A stretch of 9,141 bases of DNA, taken from NCBI GenBank assembly GCA_030591405.1, contig JAUVBC010000072.1, forward strand, positions 1 through 9,141, given 5' to 3'. The notes below the pieces were generated by a model, which saw only the letters and a list, made by a program, of their open reading frames with translations, made no database searches and was not told the DNA's origin. Both the position numbers and the translations under genes were made by a program. How positions within the stretch are numbered: position 1 is the first letter of the stretch; every line of letters starts with the position of its first letter. Origin of the DNA: Candidatus Zixiibacteriota bacterium (lineage in GTDB: Bacteria > Zixibacteria > MSB-5A5 > GN15 > PGXB01). This document shows positions 1 to 6,996 of this stretch, in pieces.

Positions 1-569
1 CCCAGTGCGATGTTATCTCGGCTGAAGAAAAAATGAAAATAGGTCAGTACCTGATGCATCTGATCGAGAATTTCCCTCGCCCTGTTCTTGCCGCGGTTAA
101 TGGTTTTGCTCTTGGTGGCGGATGTGAACTGGCAATGGCCTGCGATATCAGACTCGCTTCAGAAAAAGCCAAATTTGGTCAACCGGAAGTTAATCTTGGA
201 ATCATTCCGGGATATGGCGGAACCCAGCGTTTGGCCCGTCTTGTTGGTCGCGGCAAAGCGAAACAGTTGATTTTCAGTGGCGATATTATCGATGCTGCCG
301 AGGCTTATCGGATCGGTTTGGTCGATGAGGTTTATCCTCCCGATGAATTGATGGATAAGGCGTTGGAAATGGCCAATAAGATCGCTTCAAAGGGCCCGAT
401 TGCTGTCTCCAAGGCGAAAGAATGTATTAATAAAGGACTCGATATTGATCTGTCAAACGGATGCGATTTCGAAAAAGTAACTTTTAGTACCATCTATGGT
501 ACAACCGATTGTAAAGAAGGTCTGAACGCCTTTATGGAAAAGCGAAAGGCTGAATTTAAAGGCGAATAA
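1..569 (+). CDS. Enoyl-CoA hydratase/isomerase (crotonase) family protein, 3' part of gene
   Basis: The gene enters from the left edge: the frame is open from base 3, so the ATG at 33 is an internal methionine and the real start lies outside the window. About 188 residues are visible. Crotonases are usually near 260, so roughly 70 N-terminal residues are missing. The family hydrates trans-2-enoyl-CoA to 3-hydroxyacyl-CoA in beta-oxidation or butyrate-type metabolism, in the cytoplasm. The oxyanion-hole segment GFALGGGCELAMACDI and the second signature FGQPEVNLGIIPGYGGTQRL are both present. The two catalytic glutamates of true hydratases are kept (codons at 126-128 and 186-188), which favours a hydratase over other crotonase-fold enzymes. 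The C-terminal helices (the EGLNAFMEKRKAEFKG end) are also typical. Substrate chain length cannot be read from this. A strong terminator follows directly, so this gene ends its operon. Confidence 0.93.
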   Translation, partial: QCDVISAEEKMKIGQYLMHLIENFPRPVLAAVNGFALGGGCELAMACDIRLASEKAKFGQPEVNLGIIPGYGGTQRLARLVGRGKAKQLIFSGDIIDAAEAYRIGLVDEVYPPDELMDKALEMANKIASKGPIAVSKAKECINKGLDIDLSNGCDFEKVTFSTIYGTTDCKEGLNAFMEKRKAEFKGE

Positions 570-577
570 GCAAAACT

Positions 578-609
578 AAAATGGCAGGTTGATTCGACCT
601 GCCATTTTT
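578..609 (+). terminator. Rho-independent terminator after the enoyl-CoA hydratase gene
   Basis: A perfect 12-bp stem (578-589 with 597-608) has a G+C-rich core, ATGGCAGGT/ACCTGCCAT. It closes a 7-base loop and is followed by T residues. It starts nine bases after the stop codon. The A-run on the left arm means it could also act on the opposite strand. Confidence 0.9.
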
Positions 610-646
610 ATGCCTATTTTTAAATTAGTAAGGCGAGTAAACGTAT

Positions 647-1294
647 TTGATTTATATGGAATTGTTCACACTTTTTTTAACATCGTTTATTGTCGGATTT
701 TCCGGCGCGATGATGCCCGGCCCGCTGTTGGCGGTGACTATTGCCGAAACACCGCGTAAAGGTTTTCTGGTTGGACCGATTTTGATCGGTGGTCATGCCC
801 TGGCTGAAATTGCGGTCGTGGTTGTTTTATCGCTGGGATTGGCCGCTTTGGCCGATAACGAAACGATTAGTAGATCAATTGCGATAATCGGCGGAGTCAT
901 GCTGATCTTTATGGGCGCCGGGATGATAGCTCAATTGCTTAAAAAGACTACAAATGAATCATCCCAGGTAGAATCAGCCAAGAAATCGGGAAAACTTATT
1001 CTCGATGGTATAATCACCTCGCTCTCTAATCCATACTGGTTTGTCTGGTGGGCAACAACCGGTTCGGCCTTTTTGGTAAAATCGCTCAAATTTGGAGCAG
1101 TCGGACCAACTGTTTTTTATTTTGGGCATATTTTATCTGACTTAGTCTGGTATAGTTTCGTAAGTTTTATTATCTGGAAGGGCCGCAAATTTGTGACCGG
1201 TATCGGTTACAAAATATTAATTGGAGCCTGCGCTTTGTTTTTGATTTATCTCGGCGGAAGCTTCATTTATGACGGGATATCAGGAGTGATGTAG
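647..1294 (+). CDS. LysE/RhtB-family membrane exporter
   Basis: This encodes a 215-residue, strongly hydrophobic inner-membrane protein of the LysE/RhtB type. That superfamily exports amino acids or other small metabolites by proton exchange. The sequence shows the N-terminal family signature GAMMPGPLLAVTIAETPRKG (residues 20-39). Likely membrane segments are near 6-33, 41-69, 76-98, 118-142, 150-177 and 188-211, six in all as expected. A charged loop (about 99-116) divides the halves, and SLSNPYWFVWW (125-135) matches the conserved start of the second half. The length is normal for the family. The start is uncertain. TTG at 647 sits nine bases after an AGGCGAG sequence at 631-637. ATG at 656 gives MELFTLF, a more usual N-terminus, but is far from that site. 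Substrate is unknown. The gene stands alone between a terminator and dnaE, and I see no clear terminator of its own. Confidence 0.88.
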   Translation: MIYMELFTLFLTSFIVGFSGAMMPGPLLAVTIAETPRKGFLVGPILIGGHALAEIAVVVVLSLGLAALADNETISRSIAIIGGVMLIFMGAGMIAQLLKKTTNESSQVESAKKSGKLILDGIITSLSNPYWFVWWATTGSAFLVKSLKFGAVGPTVFYFGHILSDLVWYSFVSFIIWKGRKFVTGIGYKILIGACALFLIYLGGSFIYDGISGVM

Positions 1295-1337
1295 ATAATA
1301 ATAGCAATAATATTTTTCACTTTCCATCCTGCCGAAA

Positions 1338-1367
1338 TTGTATTAGCTTAAATCGTTCACGTATGAT
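1338..1367 (+). promoter_or_regulatory. Possible sigma-70 type promoter for dnaE
   Basis: TTGTAT at 1338-1343 and TATGAT at 1362-1367 are 18 bases apart, ending 24 bases before the dnaE start codon. The -10 box matches five of six consensus bases, the -35 box only three. Support is by position and motif alone. Confidence 0.35.
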
Positions 1368-1391
1368 ACAAAAGTAAAAATTTGAGGCCGC

Positions 1392-4300
1392 ATGAGATTC
1401 GCTAACTTCGTTCATCTGCATACCCATAGCCAGTATTCGCTTCTGGACGGCGCCTGCCGACTAGATCGTGTCATTGAGCTGGCAAAAGAATATAAGATGC
1501 CTGCACTTGCTATAACCGATCATGGCAACATGTTCGGAGCGGGCGAATTCTATAAGAAAGCTACCAAAGCAGGGGTCAAACCGATTATCGGGATGGAAGC
1601 ATATATCGCTGGCGGTTCCCGGTTTGAGAAAAAACCATCGCAGAAATACCCCGACAGCGGATTTCATTTGATTTTGCTGGCCAAAAATAAAATCGGTTAT
1701 CAAAATCTGATAAAACTTTCTACCGCCGGATTTCTTGAGGGATTTTACCATCGCCCGCGGATCGATAAAGAAATACTTCGTGAACATTCCGAGGGGTTGA
1801 TTGCCACCGGTGCCTGTTTAAAAGGTGAAGTTAACTGGCATCTGCTCCACAATGATCCCGATGCCGCACTCGCTTCGGCGCTGGAATACAATGAGATTTT
1901 CGGCGAGGGGAATTATTATCTCGAATTGCAAAATCATGGCATTGATAAGGAAAAATTGTTGATCCCTATGATTACGACGATCCATAAGGAAACCAAAATT
2001 CCGCTGGTTGTCACCAATGACTGCCATTATCTATATCAAGCCGACGCCGAGGCTCATGACGCTCTGTTATGTATTCAAACCGGGAAGTTTGTCTCCGATA
2101 CCGACCGAATGAGATACAATACCGATCAGATTTATTTCAAATCCCCCGATGAGATGGCTGAGCTGTTTGCCGACTATCCTGAGGCGCTGGCAAATACGGT
2201 CAAAATTGCCGAGCGATGCAATGTTGAAATTGAGATGGGTAAACTCTATCTGCCAGGATTCGCAATTCCTGAAGACTTCGCGGACACCAATGAATACCTG
2301 AGACATCTGACCGAGGCCGGATTAAAAGTTAGATATGAAAAGATAACCGATGAAATAAAAAAGCGGATGGATTATGAGTTATCGATAATCAAACAGATGG
2401 ACTATGCTGGTTACTTTCTGATTGTCAAGGACTTCATCGATTATGCTCGGCAGGTAAATGTCCCGGTAGGTCCAGGACGTGGTTCTGCCGCCGGTTCACT
2501 GGTTTCATACTGCCTTCGGATCACCAATATCGACCCGATGAAATATTCATTGTTGTTTGAGCGATTTCTGAATCCCGAACGTATCTCGATGCCTGATATT
2601 GACATTGATTTTGCCGACCGGGGTCGGGAAAAAATAATTGAATATGTTGTCAAAAAATATGGCAAGGATAATGTCTGCCAGATCATCACTTTTGGGACAA
2701 TGGCGGCCCGGGCGGTTGTGCGTGACGTTGGCAGGGTGCTTAGTGTCCCATATTCAGAAGTTGACAAAATTGCCAAGATGATTCCATTTACCGCCGGTAT
2801 CACTCTTGAGTTGGCGCTTGTCCAAAATCCTGATTTAAAAGAGTTATATGATAATGATGTCAGAGTCAAAAAGCTGATCGATCTTTCGAAAACGCTGGAA
2901 GGATTGACCCGGCATGCCTCAACCCATGCCGCCGGAGTGGTTATTGCACCGTCGAAATTGACCGATTATGTCCCTCTTTTTAAAGGTTCTCGAGACGAAA
3001 TAACAACCCAGTTTGATATGAAAATTGTCGAGCAGATCGGCCTTCTTAAGATGGACTTTCTGGGACTTCGCACACTGACGGTTATCGACGATGCTCTGAC
3101 AATGATAGAAGAAAATTATTCCAAAAAGATAGATATCGATAATATCGATCTGCGTGATAAAAAAGTTTATGAGCTGTTTTCGAGAGGTGACACCGTTGGG
3201 GTTTTCCAGTTTGAGTCGAGCGGTATGCGCGATTATCTGCGACGGCTCAAACCTGAAAATCTGACCGATCTGACCTCGATGAATGCTCTCTATCGTCCCG
3301 GACCTCTTGATTCAGGGATGATTGACACTTATATCGAACGTAAAAAAGGTGCTCAGGAGATCACTTTCGATCATCCCAAACTGGAGAAAATACTGAAAGA
3401 GACTTATGGCGTAATCGTCTTTCAGGAGCAGGTTCTTCATATAGCCAATGCTCTGGCCGGTTACAGCATGGGCAAGGCCGATATTTTGCGCAAAGCGATG
3501 GGCAAAAAACAGGTCGAGTTGATGGCCGAGCAGAAAAAAGGATTTCTGTTGGGATGCGAAAAGAAAAAAGTAAGTTCCAAAGTAGCGAACCAGGTTTTTG
3601 ATCAGATAGAAACGTTTGCTCGTTATGGATTTAACAAGGCCCACGCAACCGGTTATGCCTATGTTGCCTATCAGTGCGGTTATCTGAAAGTTCATTACCC
3701 GGAAGAGTTTATGGCGGCCAATATGACCTCGGAGATGGACTCATCCGACCGTATTTATAAGCTGATGGATGAATGCCGCCGAATGAAAATCACTGTAGTG
3801 CCGCCCGATATTAACAGTTCATTAAAAGATTTTACCGTAAAAAATAACCAAATTCGTTTCGGCCTGCTGGCAGTAAAAAATGTTGGTGCGGGAGTTGTTG
3901 ATGCGATAATTGAAGCTCGCGAAAAAGATGGTGAGTTTAAAAGTTTCCCCGATTTTGTTTCGCGGGTTAATCTCAAGAGTCTGAACCGGAGAGCAGTTGA
4001 ATCACTTATTACCGCCGGCGCCTTTGATTCTTTACCCGGCAACCGACCACAAAAAGTGGAAGTGGTGGAACGGATGCTTGAGTTTGGTCAAAAAGTTCAG
4101 GTTTCGGCCAATTCGGTTGATCTTTTTGCTTCAGAAGGTGTCGCTATTGATAGAAAAGAACCGGAGATGTCGGATTTGAAAGACTGGCCGATCATGGAAA
4201 AACTATCCAAAGAAAAAGAGGTTCTCGGCATTTATGTTTCGGGGCATCCGCTTGATAGATTCCGCTCTGAGATTGGAAATTTTGGCACCGCCGATACTGA

Positions 4301-4823
4301 AAAAATAGCAAATGTCCTCGATGGCCGTGAGGTCCGTTTTGGCGGTATTATATCATCGCTGAAACTGATGAACGATAAGCGGGGCAATCAGATGGCTTTT
4401 GCCACAATCGAAGATTTTAAGGGTTCGGCTGAGGCGATTATTTTCTCAGACTGTTTCGAAAAAGGCAAAGATTTTATAAGCCCGGATAATATTGTGATGG
4501 TGACCGGACGTGTTTCGACCCGCGAGGGTGAGGCCCCCAAAGTGATTGCCAGCGATCTTTTCCCGCTGGATAATCTGTGTGAACGGTTTAACTGCCGACT
4601 GGTCATAAAGATAGAGGCCGAAATGGCCGAAAATAAGCTAAGTGCCGTTCAGGATCAATTGGGGAAAAATATTGGAAAAACACCGGTTGTTTTTGAGGCA
4701 AGAAAAAATGGTAAAGTGTATTTAATTAAATCAAAGAGGTTTTTGGTCTCTCCCCAGAATCAATTGATGATAAATCTTAAAGAAATACTCGGTGAATCGG
4801 CTGTTTATTTACAGCAGCACTGA
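1392..4823 (+). CDS. dnaE: DNA polymerase III subunit alpha (DnaE1 type)
   Basis: This is the catalytic subunit of the replicative DNA polymerase, 1143 residues against about 1160 in E. coli, so it is full length and has no intein. An N-terminal PHP domain (about 1-285) keeps all nine usual metal-ligand positions: H10, H12, D19, H44, E69, H92, C142, D210 and H212. The polymerase C-family core follows, with GPGRGSAAGS (360-369), MPDIDIDF (400-407) and KMDFLGLRTLT (553-563). D404, D406 and D555 correspond to the catalytic aspartates of E. coli (401, 403, 555). FNKAHA is at 747-752. A helix-hairpin-helix region (about 821-870) is followed by a likely clamp-binding motif SVDLF (908-912) and an OB-fold (about 981-1055). 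Protein identity is certain. The ATG at 1392 has only a weak upstream TGAGG. Nothing in the flanks suggests a dedicated replication operon. Confidence 0.98.
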   Translation: MRFANFVHLHTHSQYSLLDGACRLDRVIELAKEYKMPALAITDHGNMFGAGEFYKKATKAGVKPIIGMEAYIAGGSRFEKKPSQKYPDSGFHLILLAKNKIGYQNLIKLSTAGFLEGFYHRPRIDKEILREHSEGLIATGACLKGEVNWHLLHNDPDAALASALEYNEIFGEGNYYLELQNHGIDKEKLLIPMITTIHKETKIPLVVTNDCHYLYQADAEAHDALLCIQTGKFVSDTDRMRYNTDQIYFKSPDEMAELFADYPEALANTVKIAERCNVEIEMGKLYLPGFAIPEDFADTNEYLRHLTEAGLKVRYEKITDEIKKRMDYELSIIKQMDYAGYFLIVKDFIDYARQVNVPVGPGRGSAAGSLVSYCLRITNIDPMKYSLLFERFLNPERISMPDIDIDFADRGREKIIEYVVKKYGKDNVCQIITFGTMAARAVVRDVGRVLSVPYSEVDKIAKMIPFTAGITLELALVQNPDLKELYDNDVRVKKLIDLSKTLEGLTRHASTHAAGVVIAPSKLTDYVPLFKGSRDEITTQFDMKIVEQIGLLKMDFLGLRTLTVIDDALTMIEENYSKKIDIDNIDLRDKKVYELFSRGDTVGVFQFESSGMRDYLRRLKPENLTDLTSMNALYRPGPLDSGMIDTYIERKKGAQEITFDHPKLEKILKETYGVIVFQEQVLHIANALAGYSMGKADILRKAMGKKQVELMAEQKKGFLLGCEKKKVSSKVANQVFDQIETFARYGFNKAHATGYAYVAYQCGYLKVHYPEEFMAANMTSEMDSSDRIYKLMDECRRMKITVVPPDINSSLKDFTVKNNQIRFGLLAVKNVGAGVVDAIIEAREKDGEFKSFPDFVSRVNLKSLNRRAVESLITAGAFDSLPGNRPQKVEVVERMLEFGQKVQVSANSVDLFASEGVAIDRKEPEMSDLKDWPIMEKLSKEKEVLGIYVSGHPLDRFRSEIGNFGTADTEKIANVLDGREVRFGGIISSLKLMNDKRGNQMAFATIEDFKGSAEAIIFSDCFEKGKDFISPDNIVMVTGRVSTREGEAPKVIASDLFPLDNLCERFNCRLVIKIEAEMAENKLSAVQDQLGKNIGKTPVVFEARKNGKVYLIKSKRFLVSPQNQLMINLKEILGESAVYLQQH

Positions 4824-4842
4824 TTTATTCGGAAACCTTTTT

Positions 4843-4871
4843 TTGACTTGGCGGTTTAAATACTGTAAATT
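4843..4871 (+). promoter_or_regulatory. Possible promoter for the thioredoxin gene pair
   Basis: TTGACT (4843-4848, five of six consensus bases) and TAAATT (4866-4871, four of six) are separated by 17 bases in the short A+T-rich gap between dnaE and the first thioredoxin-fold gene. The fit suggests the pair is transcribed separately from dnaE. This is a motif match only. Confidence 0.42.
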
Positions 4872-4897
4872 GAAGGAAAATATGCAACGGTGATTTT

Positions 4898-5449
4898 ATG
4901 AAGAAAATTATTATTGGCTCACTACTTGTTTTGGCTCTGCTTGTTTCGGCCGGCGAGAATACAGAAACAAAAGAAAAAGACAAAGTAAAACAGACTACGG
5001 TCGTTGATTCCAATGAAATCAGGTGGTATCACTACGATGAGGGAATCAAGCTTGCCAAAGAAACCGGGCGACCGATGATGATCAATTTCACAACCTCATG
5101 GTGTGGCTATTGCAAGAAAATGAATCGGACAACTTTTAAGGAAACCAAAGTAATCAAAGCTCTCAATGGTGATTTTATCAGTATCAAGGTTGATTGTGAA
5201 TCGAATCTGGAGCTTGATATTGATGGTTATAAAATTACGGAGCGAAATCTCTCCAAGAGCGAATATGGAGTAAGAGGTTATCCTACCTATTGGTTCCTGA
5301 AATCAGATGCCTCAAGAATCGGTCCTCTGAGCGGTTATCAGGATACCGATAGACTACTGGATATACTGTTTTATATCAAAAATGAGATGAGTGATAAGAT
5401 GAAATATGATGAGTATTTGAAAAAAGGAGGCCGTAAGGGCAAGTTCTAA
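4898..5449 (+). CDS. Exported thioredoxin-fold protein with CGYC active site
   Basis: The product has 183 residues. The N-terminus (KK followed by a hydrophobic stretch at 4-17, then VSA-G at 16-19) is a Sec signal peptide with likely cleavage after A18. There is no cysteine for lipidation. The mature part begins with a charged linker (20-40), then a thioredoxin-like domain. It includes KETGRPMMINFTTSWCGYCKK, with the redox pair C69 and C72, and GVRGYPTYWF, with the cis-proline P129. The pattern resembles the thioredoxin-related (Thioredoxin_7/DsbD C-terminal-like) group that works in the periplasm. Reduction or protection of cysteines there is the likely role, but the partner is unknown. A single further cysteine, C100, lies in the VDCES segment. 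The next gene follows after 16 bases and encodes another thioredoxin-fold protein, so the two are probably co-transcribed. The Shine-Dalgarno sequence is weak. Confidence 0.87.
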   Translation: MKKIIIGSLLVLALLVSAGENTETKEKDKVKQTTVVDSNEIRWYHYDEGIKLAKETGRPMMINFTTSWCGYCKKMNRTTFKETKVIKALNGDFISIKVDCESNLELDIDGYKITERNLSKSEYGVRGYPTYWFLKSDASRIGPLSGYQDTDRLLDILFYIKNEMSDKMKYDEYLKKGGRKGKF

Positions 5450-5465
5450 TTGCGGAGAAAATTTT

Positions 5466-5999
5466 ATGAAAAGATATTTATTAACTTTGACTGCATTGTT
5501 TATGACAATTGCCTTTTTGGTGTCCTGCTCGTCATCGGATGAGAAAACCTCAACCGATAACACTAAACCAATGGCAAAAACTCAGACTTCCGCCGGAACC
5601 GGTGCCAAATTTATGGCTCTCGATATTGACGGAAATTTCCATACTTCGGAGCAATATAAAGGGAAACCGCTAATTCTTAATTTTTGGGGAACATGGTGTC
5701 CTCCTTGCCGCAAGGAACTTCCAGATTTAAAGAAGATATACACTGAATATAAATCACAGGGATTGGAGATTATTGGTCTGGCGGTTAATGATACCCCTGA
5801 AAAGGTTCGCAAGTTTGCCAAAGATTCTGGAATTGATTGGGTGATGCTTATTGCTAACAGAGAATCAGCGATGTCATATAGTATCGGAACCGGTATTCCG
5901 GTAACAATCTTTCTCGATAAAGACGGCAATGAAACCTCGCGCGCCATCGGTGCCCGCTCTTATGAATATTTTAAGAGTGAAGTTGAAAAAATTCTTTAA
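5466..5999 (+). CDS. TlpA/ResA-like thiol-disulfide oxidoreductase lipoprotein
   Basis: The product has 177 residues. A signal peptide ends in the lipobox LVSC (18-21), so C21 should be lipidated and the protein anchored in a membrane facing the periplasm. A Ser/Thr/Lys-rich linker (22-47) leads into a TlpA/AhpC-TSA type thioredoxin domain. That domain shows GKPLILNFWGTWCPPCRKELP, with active-site C78 and C81, and GIPVTIFLDKDG, with cis-proline P145. It also has the NDTPEKVRKFAKDSG insertion typical of TlpA and ResA. Family members reduce disulfides outside the cytoplasm, often for cytochrome c maturation. No ccd, ccm or other cytochrome gene is visible here, so the substrate is open. GGAG at 5454-5457, eight bases before the ATG, is a good ribosome site. 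The gene follows its partner by 16 bases and ends at a terminator. Confidence 0.92.
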   Translation: MKRYLLTLTALFMTIAFLVSCSSSDEKTSTDNTKPMAKTQTSAGTGAKFMALDIDGNFHTSEQYKGKPLILNFWGTWCPPCRKELPDLKKIYTEYKSQGLEIIGLAVNDTPEKVRKFAKDSGIDWVMLIANRESAMSYSIGTGIPVTIFLDKDGNETSRAIGARSYEYFKSEVEKIL

Positions 6000-6034
6000 A
6001 TAACTCTTATCTAACTAAATATAAAATAGCTTTT

Positions 6035-6064
6035 AAAAAGGTGGCTCTTTTGAGCCGCCTTTTT
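6035..6064. terminator. Bidirectional rho-independent terminator between convergent genes
   Basis: A 13-bp stem (6035-6047 with 6052-6064, one G-T wobble) has a TTTT loop. The core is GGTGGCTC/GAGCCGCC, with an A-run on the left and a T-run on the right. It lies 35 bases after the TlpA-like gene and 25 bases after the stop of the minus-strand dockerin gene, so it can end both transcripts. Confidence 0.9.
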
Positions 6065-6089
6065 AAATTATTCGACAAGAACAGATATT

Positions 6090-6707
6090 TCAATCTCCGC
6101 AATCGGGTGGCGGGCCGCTTTTTAAACAAAAGTTAATTATAAATAATGCGTCAAGAATATTTGTATCGCCGGAATTGTTGGTATCGCTAATGCTTCCATT
6201 TGGTATTGGCGGGCCATCTTTGTATATACAATTGAGCAGATAAAGAGCGTCAAGAATATTAACCGCGCCATCCTGAGTAAAGTCGATACATGATGTTGAA
6301 GGTATTTTGGCAATATTTGAGATATCGGACCAGTTATCTGTTTCATCGGCGGTTCTGATGGCAATGTATATGTGATTATCAATTGATAAATTTGCAATCA
6401 CACAGCTATCCTTGAACCCGGCCGGGGAGGGATATGGTACAGATTCAATACTTTGGGCATAATTCCACCAGTTGGTGGTATCTGAACCGATTGGCACCGA
6501 TGAAAACCTGATGTCATACCTATTGGCCTGCCCCCAGGTAAAATCATCCCCGGGTGCGGTCCAGATAAGTTCGGCATCATTCCCGGCCAGCGGACTTTCC
6601 TGCCCGTGCAAAAACAGAAAGAAAAATAAAATTAAAAATGAAAACCATGAGTAATGATTTTTGGCCGTAATGGGCCAGGGACTGTTACTGTTGATTATCA
6701 CAGACAT
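6090..6707 (-). CDS. Secreted Fn3-like/dockerin type I repeat protein (paralogue A)
   Basis: The product has 205 residues. A long N-terminus carries a strongly hydrophobic stretch (about 21-33, FSFLILFFFLFLHG), read as a Sec signal peptide with cleavage near A41-G42. Residues 45-138 form a fibronectin-III-like beta domain, with LIWTAPGDD, the Y-D-I-R strand and the closing ADETDNWSDISNIA. The C-terminus holds two dockerin-type calcium loops. The first runs D142-x-T-x-D146-G-x-x-N150-x-x-D153 and the second D175-x-N177-x-S179-G-x-x-N183-x-x-D186. Each is followed by an aliphatic helix and G-P-P. Dockerin pairs bind cohesins in cellulosomes, but in this kind of genome they are widespread and their partners are mostly unknown. 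Cysteines 102, 140 and 203 are shared with the neighbour; 160 and 194 are extra. AGGAG lies five bases before the ATG at 6707. The ligand and function are not recognisable. Confidence 0.85.
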   Translation of the reverse strand: MSVIINSNSPWPITAKNHYSWFSFLILFFFLFLHGQESPLAGNDAELIWTAPGDDFTWGQANRYDIRFSSVPIGSDTTNWWNYAQSIESVPYPSPAGFKDSCVIANLSIDNHIYIAIRTADETDNWSDISNIAKIPSTSCIDFTQDGAVNILDALYLLNCIYKDGPPIPNGSISDTNNSGDTNILDALFIINFCLKSGPPPDCGD

Positions 6708-6723
6708 TTGTGCTCCTGTAGTT

Positions 6724-6767
6724 CATCGATCTTAAAGTTTTGGGCGGGAAAATTGATTAAGTCGATG
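6724..6767 (-). promoter_or_regulatory. Hairpin in the leader just before the ribosome site of paralogue A
   Basis: On the minus strand, CATCGACTTAA (6767-6757) pairs with TTAAGATCGATG (6735-6724), giving 11 base pairs and one bulged A. Inside, TTTT and AAAA can add four pairs around a CCCGCCC loop. The 3' arm ends seven bases before the AGGAG (6717-6713) of the downstream gene, a position suited to translational control. No known riboswitch class is recognised. Confidence 0.45.
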
Positions 6768-6892
6768 TCTTACGTTGGTATGAACAAGCGGGTGGGTCTC
6801 GTTCCTATATGTTTAGTCTCTTTGTTTCTTCTCCGGCAGGTACTAAGTTGGGGGCTGCCTTGTTAATTAATTCACATGTTTCATCTGCTTCT

Positions 6893-6921
6893 TTTATATA
6901 AAATTGTTTTATATAATGCAA
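6893..6921 (-). promoter_or_regulatory. Candidate promoter for paralogue A overlapping an A+T palindrome
   Basis: Read on the minus strand, TTGCAT (6921-6916) and TATAAA (6898-6893) are 17 bases apart. The -10 box matches five of six bases, the -35 three of six. A perfect 10-bp inverted repeat (6894-6903 with 6907-6916, loop TTG) covers the spacer and most of the -10 box. Confidence 0.38.
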
Positions 6922-6996
6922 GAAAAAAGACTGTTAAGATACAAATTGTTTTGAATTCTAATTATGTCAGAGAAATAGACGTAATTTGTAGATAAT

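Larger units (their letters stand above)
6708..6996 (-). other. Long intergenic leader between the two dockerin genes
   Basis: These 289 bases contain no convincing gene on either strand. On the minus strand they show a candidate promoter (6893-6921), then about 180 bases of possible 5' leader. Potential helices include AACAAG/CTTGTT (6859-6864 with 6783-6788), GGCAG/CTGCC (6855-6859 with 6835-6839, sharing one base with the previous helix) and the hairpin at 6724-6767. An 8-bp inverted repeat TACAAATT/AATTTGTA (6940-6947 with 6983-6990) lies nearer the upstream gene's stop. No terminator with a proper T-tract is clear after that gene. Confidence 0.4.

Noticed and set aside
33..569. ATG at 33 as the true start of the enoyl-CoA hydratase
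   Set aside because: The frame is open upstream to the window edge and a 178-residue protein would lack the conserved N-terminal part of the crotonase fold.
1461..4606. Antisense and alternate-frame open frames inside dnaE
   Set aside because: They are shadows of a strongly conserved long gene and give no recognisable protein.
6720..6890. Possible 6S RNA or a known riboswitch in the leader of paralogue A
   Set aside because: Some local words recall 6S RNA, but I could not build the long closing stem and central bubble, and no core motif of TPP, SAM, cobalamin, FMN or c-di-GMP switches is present.
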